Assembly: GCA_016630905.1 (NCBI GenBank)
Contig: WBMQ01000012.1
Span: forward strand, 868,001-932,000
Direction: 5' to 3'
DNA length: 64,000 nt
DNA from: Capillidium heterosporum
Taxonomy: Eukaryota; Entomophthoromycota; Entomophthoromycetes; Entomophthorales; Capillidiaceae
The notes below the pieces were generated by a model. That model was given only the letters and a program-made list of their open reading frames with translations, made no database searches and was not told where the DNA came from. The translations under genes were made by a program, and so were the position numbers. This document shows, in pieces, positions 12,429 to 26,067 of this stretch; position 1 is the first letter of the stretch, and each line of letters begins with the position of its first letter.

Positions 12429-14010
12429 ATGATAATCTTGATTCTAATCGTACTAATAACTCTCTACCTAACTGTACAGTTCTACCAACAGTACAAGGTA
12501 CCTCAATCCCTGCAACACCTCAACAATTCATCCTTCCTCTACTTCATCATATCAACTTTGCGTGGAGAACCCTTCGATGACCGCTACAATAAACTCATCC
12601 TACCCCACCTCAAAGACGGATTAGCAATTTCCTTCCTAGCTGGTAAATGGGAACTCTACGTCGCCAAATCCTCCCTAATCGAAGAGATCCTAGCCAAGCC
12701 CAACCAATTTCTCAAGATGAAACCCAATGCCGGTGATGAAGGGGTTTTGGCCTTCCAACTGATGGGTAAGAACAATATATTGTTCAGCGACGGCGACATT
12801 TGGAAGCACCATCGCAAGTTAATCAATCCCATGTTCAAGAAATCCTGGGATACCAAAGTCTTTGGTGAGCTGAGCTTGAAGTTATGTAACATCGTACAGA
12901 ACAATGAAGAGCAGCCAGTCATCATCCAGAAACTCTTTCAGAAGCTGACTTTGGACGTTTTGGGCTTAAGTCTTTTCAACTTTGACTTCCAAGCTTTAGC
13001 TTTGGCTACCAACTCCAACTCCGATAACAACAACAGTAACGTACAACTCAAAGATTACAACCTCATTATGGATGATCTTTTCAACCCTCTATTCTTTGCC
13101 TTCAACTTTATGGAAAACCTACTACCTTACCGCCTACGTCTCCACAAGAAAGCCAAGAACCTACGCCAGTTCTTTTTGGATTTGATAAAAGAACGCAAGA
13201 AGGATCTTTTGGAAGGTAAAGCAAATGAGGATATGATTACCTTGATGCTCAAAGATACTTCCGACACCAAATTGACAGATGATGAGCTGGTCAACAACTT
13301 TTTAACTTTCTTTATCGCTGGGCATGATACTACCGCCCACACTTTAACTTCTGTCATTTACTTTTTAACGAAACATAAGGTATCCTTTACAACCATTCTA
13401 TACATCTAACCATTTTTCTAATAGGAAATTCAAGATAAAGTTCGCCAGGAAGTTTTAGAGGTGTTAAACGCTAGTGATAAAAAGGAGGTAGTCGTACCTA
13501 GTTTCGACCAGCAGAAGCAGTTCCCTTATATGACCTGCGTCATCAAAGAGTCCATGCGTGCCATCACCAACATCGCCATCTTTAGAAGATACTGTCCTGA
13601 AGAGACAATGCTAGGCAACCTCAAAGTACCTAAGGATACCTACGTATCCGTTCAAAATTGGGGTTTACATCACGATCCTAGTATCTTCCCCGATCCCGAG
13701 GAATTCTTACCAGAGAGATTTGAAGATCCGTATGGTAAACAGAGTATGGCCTTCAACGCATTCGGTGGTGGATCTAGACTATGTAAGTATTTAAATTGTT
13801 TGTTATTGCATTTATGCTAATATTTTTTGAAATGTAGGTTTGGGTATGAGTTTTAGCTTGACCGAACAGAGGGTTCTGCTGGCAGTGCTCTTACAGAGGT
13901 TTGAGTTTGAGTTCGGTCCCAACTATAAAAATAGAGAGGGTCCGTTGCTGGTAGGTGCCAACCTAATCCACCCAGTGGATATGGATATCGTGTTTAAAGC
14001 TCGTAGCTAG
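12429..14010 (+). CDS. Cytochrome P450 (copy 2)
   Basis: Heme monooxygenase of the same family as the P450 at 8483-9986; substrate unknown. Exons 12429-13379, 13425-13782 and 13838-14010 (introns 45 and 55 nt) give 493 residues. Seen: N-terminal membrane anchor (residues 1-15); WKHHRKLINPMFKKSWDT, matching WKQHRRTINPAFKKSWST of copy 1; I-helix AGHDTTAHT; ExxR as ESMR; PERFEDP; heme loop FGGGSRLC followed by LG. The last intron falls inside the heme Cys codon exactly as in copy 1; the first intron is absent from copy 1. A polar N/S-rich stretch near residues 195-205 is an insertion relative to copy 1. All catalytic signatures are present, so the gene looks functional. Confidence 0.95.
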
Positions 14011-14513
14011 TATTAAAATTTTATTTCTTGCGTAGTTTTGTTGAGGCATATAAAATATAATATATTTAGCAGCAAAGCTATTAAAGGTATAGGAGTTAAA
14101 GATACTAAAATGAAATTCAATTAGAGACGTTCACTATATGTATCCGATAGTTATTTATAATGTAAAATTAATGGCTAATCCCCATAAGTTAAAAAGCTAA
14201 TATTGGATAGTAAAATAGTCGTCACTAAATAAATAACATTATATCTATTAAAAAGGTAGCCTACAACAAACCAAACATATAAGTGTATATATGAAATATA
14301 ATTCTAGAGCAGTGGTTTTAAAGCAAAATACTTTGCTGATGCGTACCAACATCTAAATATGGAAAGTGTGAAATTATACCTAAAAATATAGCGGTCCCTC
14401 TCGATGCTACCAATCCGATTTAAATACCATTTCTCTACATCCTTAAACAAGGGCACCCAACTAATAAAAAAGTTAGCCTCAGCTTGCAAAAAATAACTAC
14501 TCCTTTGTTTTGG
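14011..14513. other. Convergent intergenic spacer
   Basis: AT-rich region between the 3' ends of P450 copy 2 (+) and NSE2 (-). A short ORF at 14304-14489 (-) lacks support. Confidence 0.45.
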
Positions 14514-15418
14514 TTAGTTCCCCAAAGTTCTGGATCTATTCTTCTCGTAGGCCACCTTCATCGACAACTCCCTATCCTCGACCAAATTGGATTTTCTTAC
14601 AAACTGCCTACAGCCAGCAACTGGACACTTGGCGTTGTTGACTCTTGAACTTTCAATAAGATCATAGATAGCCCGCTTAGAGTAACTGTGGTTACAAGCC
14701 CTACTGGTAACTGGATCTTCGTACAACTGTTTGGTGAGAGGGCAGATATAGCTACTGGTCTGTTGAGCAATAGTTATGTCATCGAGGTCGTCGTCACTGA
14801 AATCTAAGTTCTCATTCTGGAGGTCTGGGGTCAAAGTCTAAATAAAATTTAGTAGGTGGAGTTGGGAGATGGGTACCATAGTTTTGTTACGAAACTTTAT
14901 GTAGACATCCTCCTTTCCGTACCGTTCCTTTTGCTTCTTGGTAATGTGTAAACGGTACTGCTCCTGGATGTTCTCTTCAACTAAGTCTTTCAAGCCTTTC
15001 TATTTATTAGAGTTAATGACTATAGTTGTAAAATTAATACTTTGAGTTGGATGCTTGATTCGTTTTCGAATCTTCTTTGGAATTCGGTGTAGACCTGTTT
15101 GGAGATCTCTAAAAGGGACTTTTTGTCTAACAAGCTCCGAAGTTGCACCTCCACTGTCGCTTTCTAATAAGCAGAAATACAGTTTAATTTAATAATATAT
15201 ATAAAAGTCACCGAATCGATTTTAGTTTGGTGAAACAGGTCTATATAACAAGTAACGAGTTGGTCTAAACTTCCATCTAGTATCTTCAAATCTTCTTTTA
15301 TGTAACCTAGGGACTGGGCAAAGTATTTGGTATAATTTTCACTTGGCTCGTAGGTTATCTGCTCTTCTTCAGCTAAACTATCGTCTGAGTCGTCGTGCTT
15401 CACTTTTTGACTAACCAT
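14514..15418 (-). CDS. NSE2: NSE2/MMS21 SUMO E3 ligase of SMC5/6
   Basis: Subunit of the SMC5/6 complex that SUMOylates repair and cohesion proteins in the nucleus. Exons 15418-15212, 15163-15041, 14999-14877 and 14837-14514 (introns 48, 41, 39 nt) join in phase to 258 residues. The C-terminal third has an SP-RING: ICPLTKQLYEDPVTSRACNH, then KCPVAGCRQF, giving the Cys/His zinc set typical of Siz/PIAS and MMS21. The N-terminal two thirds are charged and helical, consistent with the coiled-coil docking region on SMC5. Preceding the RING is an acidic patch with repeated D (DFSDDDLDD). The RING with its downstream RKSNLVEDREL is the strongest evidence. Confidence 0.9.
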
Positions 15419-16193
15419 TTTTATAAACTTTGATACTGGAAGCTAGTGAAACAATTAATTTTCATTTTAGAGCTAAATAGGAATATGACGTTCTTTTAAA
15501 TATGATGGGAAAAGGCATTTGCTTGGACCTTTAATGGTGAGCTTGTTATATATCACAGAGAGTAGCTCAAAGCTCAGTTCTTACTGTCTCTGTTAGTCTT
15601 TTACATAGCAAAAGTTGTAAAAGCATTTCGACAAGCTCTATTAGACAGGCTAAAAAGGATAGATTATATCTACTATCCTAAATAAGATAAAAATACATTT
15701 ATATATGCTAGAATCAAAAGTTTGTGATAACAAATAGAATGGTATCGTATACGAGTGCTTGTAAGATAAACTAAACGATCGTAATTATTAGTGACCAATA
15801 TTTAACAAATACAATGACTATATAATCGGATATGCGCTGAAAAGCCTATATAAATTTATAAGCTTACTTGTAAAAATGTAATATACATTAAAATTTAATA
15901 TTTGTAATAGTAAGGGTGGAAGATATATTAAAAGGTATATTATATTTTATACTGTATATTTGTGAAGTACTTTAATGTACAAGGAATATCGTCTACACTT
16001 CCACAATGAGCTTCTATCTAAGTGAGATTTGCTTTTATCTGCAGATAATGAATAATCCAAGTATATAAACTTTTGCCACATGAAGCTACAATATATTACA
16101 AAAAGGAGTAAACAACCATTAATGATATATATATAGTTTTAAAGAGAATATACTTTTATTTAGTACCTAACGATTTACGTTTTAAAGCACTAC
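15419..16193. other. Intergenic, no gene seen
   Basis: AT-rich spacer upstream of NSE2 and downstream of the first SDR gene, both on the minus strand. Nothing recognisable. Confidence 0.5.
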
Positions 16194-17211
<1,018 letters not shown>

Positions 17212-18096
17212 CTCTTGTTAAATTGAGAGCAAAGGTTTCGTTCAAATGGCTTTTATAGTGGTGAGATGGCGTCAATTACTCAAGAATACTTATGCAAATG
17301 AATTTCGAAACTGTGTTCTGAATTAAATGCTATTGTTTTCATAAATAAACTTAAGAATTTAGTTGTATATAGCTCATTTAAATCAAAACATAAGATGGCT
17401 CTAAAAGGAAATTAGCTGGCAAAATAGAATACAAATATGGCAGGTATTGAACAAGCATAACAATTTAGAAATAATTAGCTGGGTTTGTTCAACTATCTAA
17501 TAAATATCAAGGATAGCCTTCTGGTGGACATTGTTTGGATACTTATTGGATGAAAACGATGATGTTACAAAGGTTCGTGTATCTAAAAATTTATAACGAA
17601 TGTTAACTAAATTTGACATTATGTAGCTTAAAGTATCGCGCTACCATAATGGCACTACATTTCTACAGGTGCCAATATCAATAGTTTTTTGAAGACATCA
17701 AACTTGGAAGGAATCTTCAACAATCAATACCTTTTGGATATGTACTATATCAAGTTATTATATATAAGGTATAATTTAAACTTTCATTCATAGATAGTTT
17801 TGTAATGTGTCATTAAACTTTAAAAGATATTTCAATGTCTTTATATTTCAAATTAGGTAGGCTGGATTTGTTTTATTTATATGGTAAAGAACATCTGCCT
17901 GTCTAATTCAAATTGTATTGGTATATTCACCAAGGTTTTACATTCATAATTTACTTTAAATACTAAAAAGTACCTCATTACTTTAAAAAACAAAAACATC
18001 AATTATATATACGAATTTTCGAAAAAATCAGATGGAAGGATGAAAAGTACTTCTAATTTACTATCAAGCGACCCAACTATAAAAAAGAAATGTACT
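17212..18096. other. Spacer between SDR paralogues
   Basis: AT-rich, 885 bp. Besides the SDR copy A TATA-like box I see nothing conserved and no SDR remnants. Confidence 0.5.
17250..17257 (-). promoter_or_regulatory. TATA-like box of SDR copy A
   Basis: TATAAAAG on the minus strand about 40 bp upstream of the ATG at 17211. Confidence 0.5.
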
Positions 18097-19103
<1,007 letters not shown>

Positions 19104-20397
19104 CTTGTTTTGTTGAAAAGCTCTAGTTTCTTTCGAACTTTCTTTTATATGGATGGGATGGCGTCAGCAGCTCAAGAATTTCTATAAAAGATTTCCTCTT
19201 TATGTTCTAAATTAGGTGGGCCGAGACCACACTTTTCTTCAAAAGATCTATGCAAATAAAGCTCTTCTATCTCAATTAATTCAAAACATATCTGTACTTT
19301 TTCTAAAAAACAACTTATTAGCCATATCCACAAATATAGTTAGTATTGGACTTATCATATTTGATCTAGAAATTATTGGTGGCAGTTCCTTTACATCTAA
19401 TGAATATTCAAAGCTAGGTTTTCGATCAACAGGTCTCGAACGCTAATTGGGTGATCGGCAAATATTAGGCCGGTATCCGAGATTGTAGGATTAGAGCCAA
19501 TGTTAGCTAGCTTTGGTGGGCATTTAACCTAAAGAAATATATCATCTCATCGACTTCTTCACTAATGTACAGAAGGTTTAGACAATTGAACTAAAGGAAG
19601 ATGTAGGCCATTGCAAAGAGTTTAGCAGTCTTCCTTTACTAATTTTGTTTGTAGTCACAAAGTGCTGTAGAATATAAGAGCCATAGCTTGAATCAACGAT
19701 AGTTGAGGCTCAAGTGTGTTAAGAAAATTGAAAGGTAGCACAAGTCAGCTTACACTGATATGTCCAAACAATAGAAAAAGGGATATAGACTCGAACAAAT
19801 GGATTTAAGAATACCTGAGCACAGGAGAGTGCTGCATATCTGTAGGTTCACATATATTTACAAGCCATTTTGTAGACCCAACTTGGGTATCTACGTAAAA
19901 TAGGAAGATATTGAAAAGGAAGGCTAACAAGGCTAGTCCTCCTGTATCTCGTAGTGATGGAGTTATGATTCTACAACCTTTTTGCCCTACGAATTATGAA
20001 TAAAAGAATTTAAAAACATACTCATCTACACAGGTAGGTGTCAATAGGATGTAGGTATCGGCGTTTCTATAAATGTCCTACTTCGTTCAAGTACCAGCGC
20101 CTTTTAAGCCAAGATGTAGTTCAGATATTTTAATAAAATACATGGAGTCCTACTTTCAGATTGATTTCACTATATACCAGTCTTATTTTGATACAAACAC
20201 CTATCCTACAAAGGCAGTTCAAGTTCAAGAAATACATTCACTTGGACCTAAAGTGAAGCTTTAAGTATAAGACACGTATGTATAGACCAAATTGGATTTT
20301 AAAATTACATACGTTTATTATTTGTAGGAAAATAGGAACATACTTATTAAACATAACCTTAAAAGATGTACTCAAAACAATCTAGCAAACGATTTAT
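19104..20397. other. Intergenic, no gene seen
   Basis: Spacer between SDR copy B and phytochelatin synthase. Two short plus-strand ORFs (76 and 63 residues at 19216 and 20073) have no recognisable homology or composition; I see nothing firm. Confidence 0.45.
19142..19149 (-). promoter_or_regulatory. TATA-like box of SDR copy B
   Basis: TATAAAAG on the minus strand about 40 bp upstream of the ATG at 19103, at the same spacing as in SDR copy A. Confidence 0.5.
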
Positions 20398-21438
20398 TTA
20401 ATAAGTTAACATTAATTTCTCCCACAATTTGACACATGACTTTGTACAATTGGCACCTTCCACCCTCCTATCCAAATCCTTTTCTTGCATAACAAAGTAT
20501 CCTCTAGGCATACCAGTCTCCGGATCTATAGAAGCCATAGAATTGTACAGATCTTTTAGCTTGACAAAGTAGGATGGATATTTAAACCTCGCCACATCTA
20601 AGATCAAAACCGAATCGGAGCTCTCATGGTAAGCGCCTATGGGACTAAAGTGACCTCCTCCAGTTTGTGAAAGATCTTTACGGCTGAACGAAGTAACGAT
20701 AAATTTTTTGTTCTGCTGACACACTTCCTTGATGTCCTTGCGGAATTCGGATAGAGAGAATTTGGGACTGCGTTTGCTAACTACATCGCAGTGCTTTTTA
20801 GAGATGCCTAGATGGTGCAAGTTAGTTGTTGTTGGTTAAAGAGTGCTTACAGTGGAACTGGCCATAGGTTATACCATTCTCAAGTACGTACTCCTTGGGT
20901 ATGCAGGCATCTTCTAAGATTATGTCTTCGTTGTACCTATATGGAAGTTAAAGTTAGTAAGGCTTCATTTGTCAATTTTAGTACCATCTCCAGTTTCCCT
21001 TCCACTGCTTTTTGGGATCGATCTCCAAGGCGTTCAAAGTCATTGCTATAGAGCTAGGTCCACAATCTATGAGGAATTGTAAGTTGATGTTCATATCAAA
21101 CTTTACTTACATGCTGGTTCGACTTGCGTTGTGAAGTTGCCTACCAGGTTGAAGTAACCTTCGGCGTACCCTTGGATCAACGACTCCTGGAACATCTCCT
21201 TGCCCTTTGGAGATAGGAAGGAGATCAAGTTGGATGGCAAAGGTCGACCGTGGAAACTCATTTTGGGCATGGGTTTGGGTTGATTTATTATAAATTGATG
21301 GTGTTTAGGTAGGTCGAAGCCAGTTGTTCGCGCTTCCAAAGGTGCTGTTGTAAATACGGTTCTATGTGCTAGGTTGATGGGTTTTATCTTGGTGAGCCTG
21401 GTTATTGTCTTGTAGGATTTGGAGCTGGTGAAACTCAT
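20398..21438 (-). CDS. PCS: Phytochelatin synthase
   Basis: Glutathione gamma-glutamylcysteine dipeptidyltranspeptidase: makes (gamma-Glu-Cys)n-Gly chelators from glutathione to sequester Cd, As and similar metals. Exons 21438-21111, 21066-20985, 20936-20851 and 20807-20398 (introns 44, 48, 43 nt) give 301 residues. Seen: [33 protein letters not shown], then [12 protein letters not shown] with the catalytic Cys just after an exon junction; [12 protein letters not shown] with the catalytic His; [11 protein letters not shown] with the catalytic Asp. All three triad residues are present. Only the conserved N-terminal catalytic domain is present, lacking the Cys-rich C-terminal half of plant enzymes. 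About 60 basic, S/T-rich residues precede the catalytic fold and resemble a mitochondrial presequence. A TATA-like box is just upstream. Confidence 0.95.
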
Positions 21439-24202
21439 GTTGGTAAATATATAAGGTGAAATGAAAGTGTTAAAATCTTTTACAGGTTTTGATAGTGGGG
21501 TTGGTTTTTATAGCTCTTATAAGTATTTTCTTATCTGATGTCCAATAAGGTTCATTACATGATTACAACCTATACCAACATTTATGTCAGTCGTTCCTAC
21601 AACTTTAATTCGTTAACCGGTTCCATTCTATAAAACTTTCACCTACCTTACTTTAAGCCAACTATCCACAAATAGTTGTTGTCGAAATATGCAAGTATTT
21701 GGTTAAATTTGGTGGAGATGGGCTAAATATTATCAAAAGATGGACTTGGAAAATTGGTAGTTTGAGAGATAAATTTTATCTGATTTGGATGAGAAATATC
21801 TGATTGAAAAATATCAGATTAAATTTGGAGATCAGCACTGATGACAAAGCTTTGGAATACTATAAAGATAAGAAGTTGAGGTACGCAGCTCTATCGTTCT
21901 ATAAAAAGTTGGGAGCTTATAAATAGGTTCAATAGACGGTAGCCAGTATAGCTGTAGATACGGGCTGCCAGCCCTTTTACAAAATATTCAGCCAGAAATT
22001 AAAGTCCCTTCACCTATAAATATATAAAATTGAACTTATTTGAAGGTATTAAGATAAGACGACAAGTAAACATACCTAGCACCTGCCCACAAGCTTTTAT
22101 TCGATGCCCAACTACATGCAAAATATTACCAATAAGGCTAAAAAATACTTATCTCTATATTACTAAAGCCAAGACGTCTATTATAGATTTCTACCTAAAA
22201 GCTACATTTCCAACTATTAGTATCTTGTTTGCAGTACATGCTATCGTTTAAAATATGGCAGTAAAATCTAATATTTAAAAAGCTTATACTTGGAAAAGGT
22301 ACTTTAACCAGTAGTTTACCTCATTAAATGGGTGCAAATGGTAAAAGGTATAGGACTGGCAACCCTGTTTTATATTCTTGCTAGGATCCTAACATATAGA
22401 CTTCAAAGTTGATTGCTCGCTCCACTTTGTATAAGTAAACCAATTGTTGTACAAAGTTCGAAACTTTAGTTCAATAGATATGGTAATAGAAAAGGTGTAT
22501 TTTTACCATCAAATTTAAAGCATATCAGCTACTACATTATTAATCTAGATATACATAGTAAACCTTTACAAAAAGAAGCAGCTAATGTAAGGATAGATAA
22601 GTGACATCCAGCTACTTGACTCGCAGGTTATAAGGTTTAAGTTGAAAATTTTCAAGTATATTCAAGCTTAAAGCTGAGTTAACACTTGAACTACTACTTG
22701 AATTGGTTTGGACTTGCTCAAATCTAGGAGAACTTGGACTGCTACCGTTTATGGCACCAGATCTATTAGTTTTATGAGATAGCAAGATTGGGGCTGCAAG
22801 TTAAACACTGGGTTTGTCAGTAGATAGATTACTATAGTTGAGATAAAGGTTAGAAAGTAAGTACTTTTCATGGTAGGGCACTGTTTTTAAACACCTTCAA
22901 CAAAAAAGGTATCCTCCAAACTTATATCTTATCTACCTTTTATAGTTTCAAAAAGAACTACCTTATTCCAAGTTGGATGCATTAAAGGCCAATGTCGCTG
23001 GTAAAAGTAATATTATATGGTACTGAACAAATGAATGTTATCGTTTAATCGAATTATAGCTAATTTACCTCATCTATTGGTTCAGTAACATATGTAGTTA
23101 CTTTTACAAGTGGTACAAACCTATAGAATTTGGAAATTAGGTATGAAAAGTTGGAAGAAGGTGGATGGCGGGCATTTTAAAACACATTTGATATCTGCCG
23201 CTTCATTCCAGACCTATTTGAAAGAAGAATCTGTAATTTTTCCACCCTAAAGACCTTCAATTTTAGATTTAGATGTAGTAGGGTAGAGCAATCTCCTCAA
23301 TCCATGCTTTCCAGATAACTTTGTATAGCTTAGCAGCATCCTTCCCAAGCTTCAACTGAAGGTAGATTTAGGATCCATTCCCAGACTACAGTTTTTGGAC
23401 TAAGCTGAAGCTAATCCCTATACCATTATAAGAAATAGAGGTGTAAGATCCTGTCAACACTATACTAAAGTGTTTCTTTAAAAGAATGGTATAGATCACT
23501 CTAACCTATAATCAATACTTTTTGCCTAGCCGAAAACCTTCTTGAAGCCTCCATCCATCTCAATTTGAACTTCGATACTTAGCCTATACACACTTGAAGC
23601 TACATCTCAATTCCTTCACAACAAAGTTGTCAATTTAAGACTGAATTAATTACCAGCTTTCCATTTGTTATAGATTGTCGAGAAAGTAGATAGCTTACCT
23701 CCATCACCAAACAGTTAGTCAAGTTCAACTACATATTTAGCAATAAATTTTTTATATTTTATAAGGGGAAGGAAATTGAAGAGTAGTCCTCTTTCTGTTC
23801 ATCTAATAGATGCAATTGAATAGATGCTTTGTATACCTGTAAAGGTAAGCTTGACAAACAAATCAGAAAAGCTTTCTTGCAAAAGACTTGACCGAAAAAA
23901 ACTTAATATGTGGCGTCAACACCAAGTTAGACGACACTACCTAGGGTGGTATCATCTATGTCTAAGGAGTTTCCCATGAGTCTTTAACTTGCAAAAGTTA
24001 TTTTTGAACCGATGGATCGATTATAGTGAACTCATATTTCAATTCTTTCAATTCCCTTCCAAAGGATAAAAGGGCGAAATGTAGGTTTGTGAGTGGTTGG
24101 ATTTAGGGTTGGATGTTGAGTTGTGGGATAAAATTGGTTATTTAAAATTTATAAGATTACCAGAAAGATCAAAATCTTTACAAATTTGTTTTTAGAGTAG
24201 AG
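21439..24202. other. Long intergenic region, no gene seen
   Basis: About 2.8 kb. Some stretches (roughly 22600-24000) have less extreme base composition and could be eroded coding sequence, but I could not align them to any family or to other genes in the window. A 73-residue ORF at 22030 is unsupported. Confidence 0.4.
21505..21512 (-). promoter_or_regulatory. TATA-like box of phytochelatin synthase
   Basis: TATAAAAA on the minus strand, about 70 bp upstream of the ATG at 21438. Confidence 0.45.
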
Positions 24203-24769
24203 ATGCAAGAGCTAGTCACTAGAAGATTTATAGCAAGGTCCATTTCAAGGTCGATACCAAGGCTAGCCAATATACTGCAACGAACCAACGTAACTACATA
24301 GATTTAGGTAATTCAATAAACTAACTTTTGCTCTATTTAGACATTTATCACCACTACCCATCTACTCAACACCTCACCACCAAAAAAGCCCAAACGAATC
24401 CAAAGGTTCCTAGAAGGCGACTGGTTCTGTCAAAGTTGCAAGCACCACAATTACCGCTTCAGACTCACATGTGGCAAATGTCACTCACCTAATATTGAAA
24501 AAGCTTCGTACCTCAATAATCCCAAAAAAGTTTCCATCCTTAGAGGCGACTGGTACTGCTCCCAATGTACAACTTTGAACTACGCCCACAGGGAGGAATG
24601 TTTAGCTTGTAGTAAACCAAAGACCAAAGAGGAAGTACTAAAGACAGAGGAAGGGTTAAAGAAGTTAGGGGATTGGGATTGTGAAGGATGTGGCAGTTGG
24701 AACTATGAATTTAGGAAAGAATGCTTCAAATGTTTGGCCCAAAGACCAAGTTTAGGGGAGGGAAATTGA
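24203..24769 (+). CDS. Triple RanBP2-type zinc finger protein, putative mitochondrial RNA-binding
   Basis: Exons 24203-24289 and 24341-24769 (51-nt intron) encode 171 residues. Three RanBP2-type zinc fingers follow one another, each beginning GDW: GDWFCQSCKHHNYRFRLTC, GDWYCSQCTTLNYAHREEC and GDWDCEGCGSWNYEFRKEC, each closed by a CxxC. This matches W-x-C-x2-C-x3-N-x6-C-x2-C. Fingers of this class with R/N at these positions commonly bind single-stranded RNA. The first ~50 residues are rich in R, S, T and hydrophobics with one acidic residue, resembling a mitochondrial targeting sequence. Role in organellar RNA metabolism is inference; a nuclear or cytosolic RNA-binding protein is the alternative. 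Confidence 0.85.
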
Positions 24770-25797
24770 AGTTGATAATAGATAAAGTTTTGGCTTTTAT
24801 TTTTAAGATATGTTTGTATTGAGACTATTTCGTTTAGATGCTAATTGATTTGCTAAACTCTGCTTTCTTTTGGTAAGCTGCTGTTTATTGAAAAGCTTCT
24901 ACTGGTGTAAGATAGGTTGTCTTTTACGGCACAGCAGTATATATACTTTGTTTCTAAGGGTTATATATCTTAAATGAAAAGTAACATGCAATAAGCCTGG
25001 CCATTCTAAAGCTCTATCCAAACTCCACTGCTATATTTCAAGGTATCATTATTACCAGCCTTTTATTACAATATTTTAAAGATTGGTACAGTAAGTAGAA
25101 ATCGACTGAATATGCTCCTAAGTTTGGTTATAGGAAATTGGATCTTTATCCTATAAAAATGTAAATTGTTGATGTATTTGTAAGATAGGAGGTAGTTTAT
25201 AACTCTTTGATAAAGTATTAATCTTAACGTTTAACTTATCTAATAAAGTGTATTAGGGAATAGGTGTATAGATAATAATATTTGGAGAGTAAGCAAGTGA
25301 ACTCTATTGAAAAGAGATTACAAAAGTAAAGTATAGGTAAATCCATCTTTAACTTTCATCTTATTGAAACCATTAGCTAATATCTACCTCTTAGTTTAGA
25401 TTAGGTAAACCAACTAACAAATACAACCTCCATTTGTTAAATGTTTGGCTAATTGCTTTCAGATGCTAAGGATAGCAAAGTGGCTCTTACATTGTAATAA
25501 ATGCCAGCGAACTAAGTAGAACCAAAGTAAAAATGATAATAAATTATAGAATAAGGTTTTAAAGACCTTGAATGAAAAATGTTGTTTCATACTAGTTATA
25601 AGTTTTATAAAATGAGATACATAATTTAATGTACTCAAAGGTATGTAGCTATTATGGTTGCTTAAGTCAATATAAATATAGTGCTTAAAAATAAAAGAGT
25701 ATGCTGAATCAGTTATAACTAATGAAGCTAAAATATAAAGAGGTATACTAAAATTAAATTACCTAACATATATAAAAATACCTTTTAACTTTTATCT
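24770..25797. other. Convergent intergenic region, no gene seen
   Basis: AT-rich sequence between the 3' ends of the zinc finger gene and KGD4. No supported ORF. Confidence 0.5.
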
Positions 25798-26067
25798 TTA
25801 ATAGGCACCACCCAACTCAATCAACTCCATCTCCTTCAAGCTGGGGAACTTGCGTTGAAATCTTGCTGGCAATTCTCCTTCATTTAAGTTGTAACTAACA
25901 GTACCGAAACTATCTTTGATTTCAGATTGAGGGGTCTTAGTTTGGATTTGAGGTTGGTGATGTTGTTTAGCAGCTTGAGGTAATAAACTACGTTTTCCCA
26001 AAAATTTGATCAAGGGTTGGTGTGGTTTAGGTACTCTAACGCTCAACTTTATTATGGTGGCGAACAT
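25798..26067 (-). CDS. KGD4: KGD4/MRPS36-like 2-oxoglutarate dehydrogenase subunit
   Basis: Small mitochondrial protein that tethers E3 to the E1-E2 core of 2-oxoglutarate dehydrogenase; earlier annotated as ribosomal protein Ymr31/MRPS36. Single exon, 89 residues from the ATG at 26067. The N-terminus MFATIIKLSVRVPKPHQPLI then KFLGKRS parallels the yeast start and its P-x-I-K-F-x-G-x-R motif; the C-terminus has LPARFQRK, then ME and a terminal GGAY, parallel to LPARFRYK...GGAW. An in-frame ATG 45 codons upstream (26202) would give a 134-residue form, but the shorter start fits the family. Confidence 0.9.
   Translation of the reverse strand: MFATIIKLSVRVPKPHQPLIKFLGKRSLLPQAAKQHHQPQIQTKTPQSEIKDSFGTVSYNLNEGELPARFQRKFPSLKEMELIELGGAY

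Noticed and set aside
19216-19446. 76-codon plus ORF
   Set aside because: No recognisable motif, no TATA-like box at suitable distance, chance length in this composition.
22030-22251. 73-codon plus ORF
   Set aside because: No homology, AT-rich codons, isolated in a gene desert.
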